From an uncultured Parabacteroides sp. (lineage in GTDB: Bacteria; Bacteroidota; Bacteroidia; Bacteroidales; Tannerellaceae), in contig USAD01000060.1 of the NCBI GenBank assembly GCA_900552415.1, positions 1-11,897 of the forward strand: DNA of 11,897 bases, read 5' to 3'. Positions 1 through 7,657 of the stretch are shown piece after piece. Each line of letters opens with the position of its first letter. Within the stretch, counting starts at the first letter, position 1. Below the pieces are notes generated by a model that was given only the letters and a program-made list of their open reading frames with translations, was not told the origin of the DNA and searched no databases. Position numbers and translations under genes: made by a program.

Positions 1-9
1 CGAATTTTA

Positions 10-58
10 ATTCATCTAATCGCGATAATCAAAAAGATGAATTTATGCCTATTCATCT
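10..58. repeat. Octamer ATTCATCT in alternating orientation
   Basis: ATTCATCT occurs at 10-17 and 51-58, and its reverse complement AGATGAAT at 35-42. The second and third copies form an 8-bp inverted repeat with an 8-nt spacer. A related TTCATCC lies at 93-99. The stretch is AT-rich, non-coding and lies beyond the terminator of the gene at 205. It may be the control region of a minus-strand gene left of the window: a TTTTTG at 30-35 (minus strand) precedes an imperfect TAAAATTCG at the edge. An operator role is only inference, since short AT-rich octamers can recur by chance. Confidence 0.3.
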
Positions 59-133
59 ATTTGTATTGTTTTGATAGAAGAATGATACTTCGTTCATCCA
101 TTCGCGCCATTCAGATAGATGATTTGGCGGGGG

Positions 134-175
134 AAAAGAAGAGGGGCCGATGCGCCCGTTGGCCGCCGGCCCCTC
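134..175 (-). terminator. Intrinsic terminator of the transglutaminase gene
   Basis: On the minus strand a 9-bp GC-rich stem (167-175 pairs with 141-149, GAGGGGCCG/CGGCCCCTC) encloses a 17-nt loop and is followed by TTCTTTTCCCC. It starts 30 nt past the stop codon at 205. Stem strength, T-rich tail and position fit a rho-independent terminator. Confidence 0.8.
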
Positions 176-204
176 GTTAGGTCTATTTCTTGACGCTTAT
201 GCGA

Positions 205-2889
205 TCAGAGCTTGTGGATCACCTGCATCAGCTGCTCGCCGAGGCCGATGGTATAGCCTTGCGAGACGAAGACGACGCGGTTGAAGGTATCGGCGATGAT
301 GAAGATCGGCAGGTTGTGGGCGTTGGTCAGTTTCATGGCGCTGACCATCTCCTTCTGGTTCTTGCCGTCGATGTCGATACCATAAGTGATGGTATTGGGC
401 AGTTCGCCGAACTCCTTCGGATCAAAGCTCTTGAACCCTTTCTCGTCGGGGAAGAGAAGGACAATGCCACGGCCCCAGGCCTCGAGCTGATCCTTCACGG
501 CGGCGATGTCGCGCATTGCGTGGTTGGTCGGCTCCTGGCGCGCGCCGAGGATAGCGACGATATAATAACCGCGTCCGGTGGTCGCGAGCAGGCTGGTCTC
601 CTCGTCCTTGTCGGCCCGTTTGAACTTATTCTCCGAGTTGAAGTTGCCGATAACCTGGATCTCGTCCTTGCTCTCGCGCATCTCGAGCTTTATCGGGGTG
701 GTCTTGCCTGCCTCGACGTTGAAGAAGGTGATCTCCGCCAGGACACTGCCTTTCGCCATACGGGTTCCGGTGACAAGCATATAATGGCCCTCATCGATAT
801 CGAGCGGCCGTTTCAGCATACCGGACCAAGTGCTGCCCAAGCCCATGTCGACGTGCGAGCCGCTTTCGAAGTTCAGGGTCTGCAACGTACCTTCGGGCAG
901 GATCTTGGCAATGGTGAAATGGCTGTAATATTTCGGGTCCTCGAGCGCCTTGATCGGCTTGTAAGAGGCAACGACCTTACCCTGCTTTGTGGTGACGGTT
1001 TGTGCCGCCTCGAAGTCGACGTCCATCCATTGCTCGTTCTTCAGGTCGAAATACTGGATCTTGCCGGCCACCGGCTCAACACGGGCGGGAATACCCAGGC
1101 TACGGGCAACAGCGACGAAGAAGATGTCGCGAGAGCCATTATCAGCCACACGTGCCTTCCAGACGCCCATCGGCATGATGGGGATCCGTTGCGCGTTGAG
1201 GGCATTGTTGATGGTGATGTTGTTCTTAACCCATTCCACGAGAACAAGCGGATCGGCAACCGCTTTTTGGGCGATGGCCGCGTCGAAGTTCTCCTTGAAG
1301 AATTGTTTGTACGGCGTGAGGAACTCGTTACGGACACGCGGGTTCATCACGAAGTAGGTCTGGATCTCTTCCAGATCCTTATTGCCTTTCGTGTCGATGA
1401 CAGGACTGTTCTTCAGGTGATCGTTGAGGACAGAGGCGGGCGTGTCGCGCAGGTCCTTGGCCGAAATGGCGCCCAGGAGAGCCATTGCCGCTGGATTCCC
1501 CTTATTCTCACGAAGGAAGCTCTCGATCTCCTGCCAGTTGCCACGGCTACCGATCAAATATCGCTCCGTCAGCTTGGGATCGGTACCCAATTCCTTCGCT
1601 AAAGCCTGAGCCTTTTCGGTGGTGTAGAAGGTAGCGACATAAGCGTTGCGGATCTCATCCTCTTTCAGGAGGCGTTGCGCGTTGGCCTCTTTCTGTTCAG
1701 GTGTCACCTCCGCTGGGATCGTGCCATCAACCGGCGGAACGATATCGAGCGCGACGGTTTCCGTGTCGCCCGGTTTCTTGTTGAGGGCGATCGTCACCTC
1801 ATTGTCCTTACCGAACGAGACCTTGCTGTAGCCGAAACGGCCATCCTTGCTTGCCCAGACCAGCATATCACCCTTACCGGCTGAAAGAGAGCATTTGCCC
1901 GCCGCGTCGGTATATTTGCGAGCCACGCTGTTGAACTCGGCGTAGTTGTAGATCTTGAACTCAACGAAAGCGCCCTCGACAGGTTGGCCCGCCTCGTCGG
2001 TGACGGTGATGTTAGCCTTTGCCGATGGCGCGTAGTTGTCGATCACGTTGATCTCCGTATTGCCGTCGGTGTATTCCATGACCTCTTCCGGACCGTTATA
2101 TTTTCCGAAAACCTTCGTGTGCATCAGCATACCACGATAAGCCGGGCCGTTGAACCAGCCGAGATTCAGGACAGGTTCCGGCTCGCAGGCACCGAGGAAA
2201 TACCATTTGCCGTTGACCCAGGCCTCGACCCAGGCGTGGTTATCGTCCGTATGCGCCCAGCGCGGCGTGTAGACCTGTCGGGCCGGGATGCCTACCGAGC
2301 GGAGAGCGGCGACGGTAAAGGTCGACTCTTCACCACAACGGCCATAAGCGGTCTTGACCGAGGCGAGTGGCGAGCTGGTACGAGCGTCCGACGGGGTGTA
2401 GATCACCTTCTCGTGGCACCAATGGTTGACCTCGAGCACGGCGTCATAAAGCGAGAGCCCTTTCACCCGGTCTTTCAACTCTTGATAGAAAACCATACGG
2501 CTCTCGTCAAGATTCTCGTTGTTGACCCGGATCGGGAGCACGAAGTGGCGGAAGATCATCTCGGGGATGCTGTCGCCCCAAGGCATCGCCTCGCGTGCCT
2601 CAAAAGCGGCGCGGACATTACGCAGGTAGAAATCACCGCTGTAATCCGTAATGTCTCCGATGGGCATGTAGGCGTAAAGGAATGTCATGGCCTCCTTTTC
2701 TTGAGACGTCATCGACTGGTTGAACACATCGAAAAGGTTGCCGTTTGGCAAGGCAGCCTGTTTCGCCTGGAATTCTTTCTCAACCTCGGCGCGGTAAGCG
2801 TCGTCGGTAATGAAATGCTGGGATTTGTCATCGCAAGAGGTTCCAATCAGGAAAACGAATAGAAACAGAAACAGATTTATTTTTGTCAT
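205..2889 (-). CDS. Transglutaminase-like / thioredoxin-like multidomain lipoprotein
   Basis: An 894-residue predicted lipoprotein with a hydrophobic signal ending at Cys19 (IGTSC), followed by two Asp residues. Residues about 145-240 are a transglutaminase-like cysteine-protease fold: the nucleophile motif YGRCGEES gives Cys185, and NHAWVEAW gives His218. At the usual Asp position the sequence is WYFLGACEPEP, so the third catalytic residue is not the standard one. Residues about 292-370 form a small beta domain resembling carboxypeptidase-regulatory or Ig-like modules. Residues 547-626 look like a second, degenerate transglutaminase fold (shared SLGIPAR segment, no Cys or His). Residues 770-894 look thioredoxin-like with a probable cis-proline (NLPIFIIAD, Pro861) but no CxxC. 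It probably acts in the periplasm or at the cell surface on peptides or proteins; the substrate is unknown. The ATG at 2889 is supported by the signal peptide and an A-rich leader. It appears monocistronic, with its own terminator. Confidence 0.85.
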   Translation of the reverse strand: MTKINLFLFLFVFLIGTSCDDKSQHFITDDAYRAEVEKEFQAKQAALPNGNLFDVFNQSMTSQEKEAMTFLYAYMPIGDITDYSGDFYLRNVRAAFEAREAMPWGDSIPEMIFRHFVLPIRVNNENLDESRMVFYQELKDRVKGLSLYDAVLEVNHWCHEKVIYTPSDARTSSPLASVKTAYGRCGEESTFTVAALRSVGIPARQVYTPRWAHTDDNHAWVEAWVNGKWYFLGACEPEPVLNLGWFNGPAYRGMLMHTKVFGKYNGPEEVMEYTDGNTEINVIDNYAPSAKANITVTDEAGQPVEGAFVEFKIYNYAEFNSVARKYTDAAGKCSLSAGKGDMLVWASKDGRFGYSKVSFGKDNEVTIALNKKPGDTETVALDIVPPVDGTIPAEVTPEQKEANAQRLLKEDEIRNAYVATFYTTEKAQALAKELGTDPKLTERYLIGSRGNWQEIESFLRENKGNPAAMALLGAISAKDLRDTPASVLNDHLKNSPVIDTKGNKDLEEIQTYFVMNPRVRNEFLTPYKQFFKENFDAAIAQKAVADPLVLVEWVKNNITINNALNAQRIPIMPMGVWKARVADNGSRDIFFVAVARSLGIPARVEPVAGKIQYFDLKNEQWMDVDFEAAQTVTTKQGKVVASYKPIKALEDPKYYSHFTIAKILPEGTLQTLNFESGSHVDMGLGSTWSGMLKRPLDIDEGHYMLVTGTRMAKGSVLAEITFFNVEAGKTTPIKLEMRESKDEIQVIGNFNSENKFKRADKDEETSLLATTGRGYYIVAILGARQEPTNHAMRDIAAVKDQLEAWGRGIVLLFPDEKGFKSFDPKEFGELPNTITYGIDIDGKNQKEMVSAMKLTNAHNLPIFIIADTFNRVVFVSQGYTIGLGEQLMQVIHKL

Positions 2890-2909
2890 AGCGTTAATTT
2901 TTATTACTA

Positions 2910-2917
2910 CAAATATA
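2910..2917 (-). promoter_or_regulatory. Putative -7 element for the transglutaminase gene
   Basis: TATATTTG on the minus strand matches the Bacteroidota -7 consensus TAnnTTTG exactly and lies 20 nt before the ATG, giving a short 5' leader. I see no good TTTG -33 element at the expected 19-21 nt spacing, so this is a partial match. Confidence 0.45.
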
Positions 2918-3036
2918 CGGGATATATTGGAAACAGGGTCTATCTTAGGCTCTTTTAAATGTTATGTGGTCGTGAATATCGTTATTTTTCTTTTATTTTG
3001 TAGTTCCAAATTCATAAAGTAAATCCTTAATCGCGT

Positions 3037-4554
3037 ATGTTTCATAATTTGCATTTGATTGAAAGCCCAGAATTGGTCTTGCTGGTCGCTTCCATTATCT
3101 TTTTTTTCAGTATTGTGGCAGGTAAAGCCGGTTTCCGTTTCGGTTTACCGGCTTTGTTGCTTTTTCTTGGGGTCGGTATGCTGTTTGGCAGTGACGGGCT
3201 GGGTATCCAGTTCAATAATCCTGGCGCGGCGCAGTTTATCGGTATGCTGGCATTGAGTATTATCTTGTTTTCGGGCGGTATGGACACGAAGGTGTCTGAA
3301 ATCAAGCCCATCGCAACAGAAGGATTGGTGCTGGCAACGGTCGGCGTGTTGCTGACGACGCTCATTACCGGTGGATTCATCTATTACGTGTTCCTGTGGT
3401 CGACCGGCTATGAAACGCTTTCGGTCGCCGAGTCGATGTTGCTGGCGGCGGTCATGTCGTCGACCGACTCCGCGTCGGTCTTCTCCATCCTGCGCAGCAA
3501 GGGGGTCTATTTGAAAGAGCGCTTGCGCCCGACGTTGGAGCTGGAGAGCGGTAGTAATGACCCGATGGCCTATATGCTGACGCTGTTGTTGATCGCGTAT
3601 ATCCAGGTGGGTGGCATGAATTTGCAGGATGCCGTGATTCAGTTGTTGGTACAGTTGTCGGTCGGCGCGCTTGCCGGTTTCCTGCTGGGCCGGCTGGCTG
3701 TTATCCTGATTAATCACTTGAATATAAACAACGAATCGCTCTATCCGATTTTATTGCTGACGACGGCTTTCTTTACCTTCTCGGCGACGACGCTGTGCAA
3801 AGGAAATGGTTATCTGGCCGTTTACATCGCCGGATTGGTGGTGGGGAATGCCAAGATTGTGCATAAAAAGAGCATCGGTACGTTTTTCGACGGTTTCGCT
3901 TGGCTGTGGCAAATCGTGATGTTCTTGGCTTTGGGGTTGCTGGTCAATCCGCACGAGCTGTTGCCGGTGGCTCCGGTGGGGTTGCTGGTTGGCGTTTTCA
4001 TGATTCTGGTGGCGCGTCCGGCGACGATTTTCCTCTGCCTGATTCCTTTTAAAAGTTTCTCGACCAAAGGAAAACTCTACATTTCGTGGGTCGGGTTGCG
4101 CGGGGCGGTACCGATTATCTTCGCTACGTATCCTTGGATTGCCGGTGTCGATCATGGCGGCATGTTTTTCAATATTGTCTTCTTCATCACGATCCTCTCC
4201 CTGTTGATACAAGGAACTACCGTGACGCAGGCGGCCAAATGGTTGGGGCTGATAGATGAACCGGAGCGGAAAGACGAGTTTGGCATCGAATTGCCCGAAA
4301 ACATTAAAAGCGCCATGAGTGAAATCGAGCTTACCCCTGCGGTCTTGTCACACGGCAACAAGTTGATGCAGTTGGCGATGCCGGACCATACGCTGGTTGT
4401 GATGGTGAAACGCGACGGGCGTTATTTCATTCCGAAGGGCAATACGGAGCTGAAAGAGAACGACCTGCTGTTGGTTATCTCTGATAATGACAAGGCGCTT
4501 CTGAACGCTTACGAGTCGTTAGGCGTGAAAGATTATACCTTAAAGAAGAACTGA
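3037..4554 (+). CDS. nhaP2: Potassium/proton antiporter, NhaP2/CvrA type (CPA1)
   Basis: A 505-residue inner-membrane cation/proton antiporter. Residues about 12-400 contain some 12-13 hydrophobic segments of the Na+/H+ exchanger fold. Diagnostic CPA1 features are MSSTDSASVF (140-149), LELESGSNDPMAYM (167-180) with the paired Asn174-Asp175 of the ion-binding site, and the WVGLRGAVPI helix (351-360). Residues about 425-500 form a TrkA-C/RCK-C domain (TLVVMVKRDGRYFIPKGN...LLLVISD), which in this subfamily regulates transport through ligand binding. Family knowledge points to K+/H+ (possibly also Na+/H+) antiport in pH and cation homeostasis; the ion preferred here cannot be read from sequence. 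The gene stands alone, divergent from the lipoprotein gene and convergent with the isomerase gene. No Shine-Dalgarno sequence precedes the ATG, as is normal in this phylum, and no clear promoter was found in the 147-nt gap upstream. Confidence 0.9.
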   Translation: MFHNLHLIESPELVLLVASIIFFFSIVAGKAGFRFGLPALLLFLGVGMLFGSDGLGIQFNNPGAAQFIGMLALSIILFSGGMDTKVSEIKPIATEGLVLATVGVLLTTLITGGFIYYVFLWSTGYETLSVAESMLLAAVMSSTDSASVFSILRSKGVYLKERLRPTLELESGSNDPMAYMLTLLLIAYIQVGGMNLQDAVIQLLVQLSVGALAGFLLGRLAVILINHLNINNESLYPILLLTTAFFTFSATTLCKGNGYLAVYIAGLVVGNAKIVHKKSIGTFFDGFAWLWQIVMFLALGLLVNPHELLPVAPVGLLVGVFMILVARPATIFLCLIPFKSFSTKGKLYISWVGLRGAVPIIFATYPWIAGVDHGGMFFNIVFFITILSLLIQGTTVTQAAKWLGLIDEPERKDEFGIELPENIKSAMSEIELTPAVLSHGNKLMQLAMPDHTLVVMVKRDGRYFIPKGNTELKENDLLLVISDNDKALLNAYESLGVKDYTLKKN

Positions 4555-4579
4555 TTTTGACACGCGTCGTGGACCATAT

Positions 4580-4628
4580 ATAACGAAGAAGAGGCTGCCC
4601 CCTGAGGTGACAGCCTCTTCTTCGTTAT
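4580..4628. terminator. Bidirectional terminator hairpin between convergent genes
   Basis: A perfect 18-bp inverted repeat (4580-4597 with 4611-4628) with a 13-nt loop lies between the stop of the antiporter gene (4554) and that of the isomerase gene (4641). The distal part of each arm is T-rich when transcribed (CTTCTTCGTTAT), so the hairpin and tail can serve both strands. There is no separate poly-T tract. Confidence 0.8.
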
Positions 4629-4640
4629 TCAGATATCCGG

Positions 4641-5222
4641 TTATTCGGTTTCTCCTTTCTGCAGGACATCGACAACCTCGATCTCGAAGATCAGGGCCGA
4701 GCAGGGCTGGATATCGCCTTTTTGCTCGTAACCGTAAGCCAATTGCCAAGGGATCCAAACTTCCCATTTGTCGCCTACCCGCATTTGCTGCAAGGCGATG
4801 GTCCAGCCTATGATTACCGTGGAATAGCCATCGGGATTTGATGAGCTGTCGTAGTCGGCGACACCCGAGGAAACGGCGACCCGGAAAGGATCATCGTATG
4901 GCCGTGAGCGCTCGTCCTGTACGACACCGTCGATCGTGCTGCACTTGTAATAAACCTTTACCCGGCTGGTGTAATAGACCCGTTCGCCATCACCCGCCTG
5001 GAGTTGTTTCATCAGGATACTTCCCTCATTACCGGTCGATTTGACTTCCGTAAATTCGGGATCACTCTTTTTCTCCTCGAATGCCTGCTCATTTTCCGCT
5101 TTCCAGGCCTCATCATAGACCACTTCCGTGTTGTCATCATCATCATCACTACCACAAGAAACCAAACTAAACGATAACGCGCATAGGAAAAGGAACGCGA
5201 TATACCCGAATTTTCTTATCAT
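4641..5222 (-). CDS. FKBP-type peptidyl-prolyl cis-trans isomerase, lipoprotein
   Basis: A 193-residue lipoprotein with a signal peptide ending in LVSC (Cys23). The Cys is followed by Gly-Ser and five Asp residues, close to the acidic lipoprotein export signal known for surface lipoproteins of Bacteroidota, so it may face outward. Residues about 80-187 are an FKBP domain: VKVYYKC, then VIIGWTIALQQMRVGDKWEV (with the pocket Trp), then LAYGYEQKG and ALIFEIEVVDV, all at standard spacing. An acidic, probably flexible linker (about 26-65) separates the anchor from the domain. FKBPs catalyse prolyl isomerisation and assist protein folding. It starts 5 nt after the glycyl-tRNA synthetase stop, so the two are almost certainly co-transcribed, and it ends at the 4580-4628 hairpin. 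The exact Asp of the FKBP active site is not obvious, so activity should not be assumed. Confidence 0.88.
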   Translation of the reverse strand: MIRKFGYIAFLFLCALSFSLVSCGSDDDDDNTEVVYDEAWKAENEQAFEEKKSDPEFTEVKSTGNEGSILMKQLQAGDGERVYYTSRVKVYYKCSTIDGVVQDERSRPYDDPFRVAVSSGVADYDSSSNPDGYSTVIIGWTIALQQMRVGDKWEVWIPWQLAYGYEQKGDIQPCSALIFEIEVVDVLQKGETE

Positions 5223-5227
5223 CTTAA

Positions 5228-6775
5228 TTAATCCTCAATTATTTTCATTAATAAATTCTTCATGCTCACCTTCTCGGAAATGATGCTGTGGAGTTGGTCG
5301 ATGCTGACGCGCTCCTGCTCCATCGTATCACGGAAACGGATCGTGACGCAATTGTCTTTCAACGTGTCGTGATCGACCGTGATACAATAAGGCGTACCGA
5401 TCGCGTCTTGCCGGCGATAACGCTTGCCGATAGAGTCTTTCTCGTCGTATTGGCAACGGAAGTCGAAACGGAGCATACGCATGATCTCCTCTGCCTTCTC
5501 GGGCAGGCCGTCTTTCTTTACCAAAGGCAATACCGCCAATTTGATCGGAGCCAAGGCAGCCGGCAATTTCAGCACGACACGGCTCTCGCCATTCTCCAGG
5601 GTCTCCTCGCAATAGGAACCGGCCATGATGCTCAGGAAGACACGGTCGACACCGATTGAGGTCTCGATCACGTACGGCGTATAGCTCTTGTTCAGCTCCG
5701 GATCGAAATATTGGATCTTCTTGCCAGAGAACTTCTCATGCTGGCTCAGGTCGAAATCCGTACGGCTGTGGATGCCCTCTACCTCCTTGAAGCCGAACGG
5801 CATCTCAAACTCGATGTCAGTTGCCGCGTTGGCATAGTGCGCCAGCTTCTCGTGGTCGTGATAGCGGTATTTATCATCGCCCAGGCCCATTGCCTTGTGC
5901 CATTTCAGGCGAGTCTCTTTCCATTTCTTGAACCATTGCATCTCCTCGCCCGGACGAACAAAGAACTGCATCTCCATCTGCTCGAACTCGCGCATACGGA
6001 AGATGAACTGACGGGCAACGATCTCGTTACGGAACGCCTTACCGATCTGGGCGATACCGAACGGTACTTTCATACGGCCAGTCTTCTGGACATTCAGGAA
6101 GTTAACGAAGATACCCTGCGCTGTCTCCGGACGGAGATAGACCTTCATGGCGCCATCGGCGGTAGAACCCATCTCGGTAGAGAACATCAGGTTGAACTGG
6201 CGAACATCTGTCCAGTTGCGTGTGCCTGAGATCGGGCAGACGATCTCGCAATCCAGGATCAGCTGACGCAAATCCTCGAAATTGGAGTCGTTCATATCTT
6301 TGGAATAACGGGCGTGGATCTCGTTCCATTTAGCCTGGTGCTCGAGAACACGCGGGTTTGTCTCACGGAATTTTGCCTCATCGAAAGCGTCGCCAAACTT
6401 CTTGGCCGCTTTGGCTACCTCCTTATTGATTTTCTCCTCGATCTTAGCCAGGTGATCCTCGATCAGCACGTCGGCACGGTATCTTTTCTTAGAATCCTTG
6501 TTATCGATCAAAGGGTCGTTGAACGCGTCCACATGGCCAGAAGCTTTCCAGATCGTCGGATGCATGAAGATCGCGGAGTCGATACCGACAACGTTCTCGT
6601 GCAGCAACGTCATGCTGTCCCACCAATATTTCTTGATGTTATTCTTCAACTCAACGCCATATTGTCCGTAGTCGTAGACGGCGCCCAAGCCATCGTAAAT
6701 CTCGGAAGAGGGGAATACGAAACCATACTCTTTACAGTGTGAAACCAGTTTCTTGAATACGTCTTCTTGTGCCAT
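5228..6775 (-). CDS. glyQS: Glycyl-tRNA synthetase, dimeric (single-chain) type
   Basis: A 515-residue class II aminoacyl-tRNA synthetase that charges tRNA-Gly with glycine in the cytoplasm. It is the alpha2 type, not the alpha2beta2 enzyme of E. coli. The N-terminus (FVFPSSEIYDGLGAVYDYGQYG, cited as FVFPSSEIYDGL at 19-30) is typical of the family. Motif 2 is FRNE at 248-251 with downstream REFEQMEMQFF, motif 3 is SIGVDR at 373-378, and residues about 408-510 are the anticodon-binding domain. Length matches the family. I chose the ATG at 6775, where MAQEDVFKKL begins. The frame is open to an ATG at 6850, but those extra 25 residues lack family similarity and cover a -7-like element. It is first in a two-gene unit with the FKBP lipoprotein gene. 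The link is probably transcriptional only; nothing ties the functions together. Confidence 0.96.
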   Translation of the reverse strand: MAQEDVFKKLVSHCKEYGFVFPSSEIYDGLGAVYDYGQYGVELKNNIKKYWWDSMTLLHENVVGIDSAIFMHPTIWKASGHVDAFNDPLIDNKDSKKRYRADVLIEDHLAKIEEKINKEVAKAAKKFGDAFDEAKFRETNPRVLEHQAKWNEIHARYSKDMNDSNFEDLRQLILDCEIVCPISGTRNWTDVRQFNLMFSTEMGSTADGAMKVYLRPETAQGIFVNFLNVQKTGRMKVPFGIAQIGKAFRNEIVARQFIFRMREFEQMEMQFFVRPGEEMQWFKKWKETRLKWHKAMGLGDDKYRYHDHEKLAHYANAATDIEFEMPFGFKEVEGIHSRTDFDLSQHEKFSGKKIQYFDPELNKSYTPYVIETSIGVDRVFLSIMAGSYCEETLENGESRVVLKLPAALAPIKLAVLPLVKKDGLPEKAEEIMRMLRFDFRCQYDEKDSIGKRYRRQDAIGTPYCITVDHDTLKDNCVTIRFRDTMEQERVSIDQLHSIISEKVSMKNLLMKIIED

Positions 6776-6790
6776 AATTTTAATGTTTGC

Positions 6791-6798
6791 CAAATTTA
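6791..6798 (-). promoter_or_regulatory. Putative -7 element for the glyQS-FKBP operon
   Basis: TAAATTTG on the minus strand fits TAnnTTTG exactly and lies 15 nt before the chosen ATG at 6775. No clear TTTG is found 19-21 nt further upstream. It supports the 6775 start over 6850, since a transcript from here cannot include the upstream ATG. Confidence 0.45.
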
Positions 6799-6869
6799 TC
6801 TTATCTAAAAGCGCGAATTTAGAATAAAAAACCGAGATATAGGTGGCCAATAGGCTATTATATGTTTAT

Positions 6870-7586
6870 TTAGTCGAACGACCATTTGATGGCGAGGGTC
6901 GGGATCGCGTAGAATCCGTTACGTGCGCCGAAGTTCTGGCTCAGCTCCACCTCCGTTCCGACGCTGAGCTTAAACCGGTCGTCGATTTTCTTGAACTTGT
7001 TCAGGTTTAACCAGAACTGAGGTTCCGACAGGAAGATGAAGTTATGGTGGCTGCCATCCTCATAGAAGGTCTGCTCGCGCCACCAATCGGCAAAACCACT
7101 GAAAGTGCATAAGCCATCCTTTCCGAAATGGAGGAACCAGGTGCCCGTTAATTGGAAGTTGTTGGGGCTTTTATGCTTTTGGATATACTTATACATGGCG
7201 GTTAACGAGAAACCCTTGGTGAAGTCCGGACTGTTCCAGGTATAAGTTAAACCACCCAGGTAGGCATTATTATAGGAATACTTGTTGGAGGCTCCACCGT
7301 TGTATTCGACATGGATGGAGAAGGGCGGTTGCCAGAAACGCAGCTCACGGGCGATCTCCCAATAACCTGCCGCGACGCCGTCGCTGGTGTAATCCATATC
7401 GACAAAGAAATAGGTGCTACCCCATTTGTCGGGCTTGAACATTTCGACGGTAGTCGTTACGACCGGACGGCCATCCAGCTCCTTGTCGTAGAGAGCGCTT
7501 CCGAAATCGTAATGTAACTGCACGTTTTGCGCTTTTACCCCAAGCGCCGCGATCACGATAATCGCCAGGAAAAGGAATTTTCTCAT
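6870..7586 (-). CDS. DUF5020 family Tsx-like outer-membrane protein
   Basis: A 238-residue secreted beta-barrel protein. The start at 7586 gives a classical signal peptide (MRKFLFLAIIVIAALGVKAQ, cleavage after AQ or nearby). The mature part is made of alternating amphipathic strands rich in aromatic residues: NVQLHYDFG, STYFFVDMDY, IHVEYNGG, LTYTWNSPDF, LTAMYKY, TGTWFLHFG and FSGFADWWRE, ending in LAIKWSFD with a C-terminal aromatic as in many porins. This pattern is that of the DUF5020 group, related to the nucleoside channel Tsx. Nucleoside transport is a family-level guess; the substrate is unknown. A longer frame opens at 7757, but its 57 extra residues are neither signal-like nor conserved-looking and overlap the promoter. 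The gap of 94 nt to glyQS and the promoter-like site there suggest separate transcription, although no convincing terminator separates them. Confidence 0.85.
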   Translation of the reverse strand: MRKFLFLAIIVIAALGVKAQNVQLHYDFGSALYDKELDGRPVVTTTVEMFKPDKWGSTYFFVDMDYTSDGVAAGYWEIARELRFWQPPFSIHVEYNGGASNKYSYNNAYLGGLTYTWNSPDFTKGFSLTAMYKYIQKHKSPNNFQLTGTWFLHFGKDGLCTFSGFADWWREQTFYEDGSHHNFIFLSEPQFWLNLNKFKKIDDRFKLSVGTEVELSQNFGARNGFYAIPTLAIKWSFD

Positions 7587-7625
7587 CTTTTTGATCTTGT
7601 TTGCGGTTTGTTTTTTTAATGGCCG

Positions 7626-7657
7626 CGAAGGTAATATCTTTGGATGGCATGGGCAAA
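7626..7657 (-). promoter_or_regulatory. Promoter of the DUF5020 porin gene
   Basis: Minus strand: TTTG at 7654-7657, then 20 nt, then TACCTTCG at 7626-7633, one mismatch from TAnnTTTG. Spacing is ideal for the Bacteroidota sigma-ABfr promoter. The predicted start near 7620 leaves a leader of roughly 33 nt before the ATG at 7586. Confidence 0.7.
7635..7642 (+). promoter_or_regulatory. Putative -7 element for the 7802 lipoprotein operon
   Basis: TATCTTTG on the plus strand matches TAnnTTTG exactly. The nearest TTTG (7607-7610) is 24 nt upstream, longer than the usual 19-21, so the -33 match is weak. If used, transcription starts near 7649 and leaves a leader of about 150 nt. The site lies between the -33 and -7 elements of the opposite-strand promoter. 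Confidence 0.4.

Noticed and set aside
1..35. Possible minus-strand promoter TTTTTG (30-35) with TAAAATTCG at the window edge.
   Set aside because: The -7 element has an extra base or a mismatch, and no downstream gene is visible, so it is not listed as a feature.
190..1602. 470-codon open frame on the plus strand.
   Set aside because: It lies antisense to the transglutaminase gene, whose domains are recognisable. The antisense frame results from its G/C-ending codons and has no family features, signal or start context.
1984..2862. 292-codon open frame on the plus strand.
   Set aside because: It is antisense to the first transglutaminase domain and its protein has no recognisable motif.
3145..4212. 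Minus-strand frames of 190 and 153 codons inside the antiporter gene.
   Set aside because: Their proteins are low-complexity, rich in Gln, Arg and His, as expected from the complement of a membrane-protein gene.
6776..6850. Upstream ATG at 6850 for glycyl-tRNA synthetase.
   Set aside because: The extra 25 residues lack family similarity and cover the -7-like element; family length fits the 6775 start.
6799..6869. Possible terminator after the DUF5020 gene (T-run on the minus strand near 6825-6830).
   Set aside because: The T-run is real but only 3-bp pairing is found before it, too weak for an intrinsic terminator.
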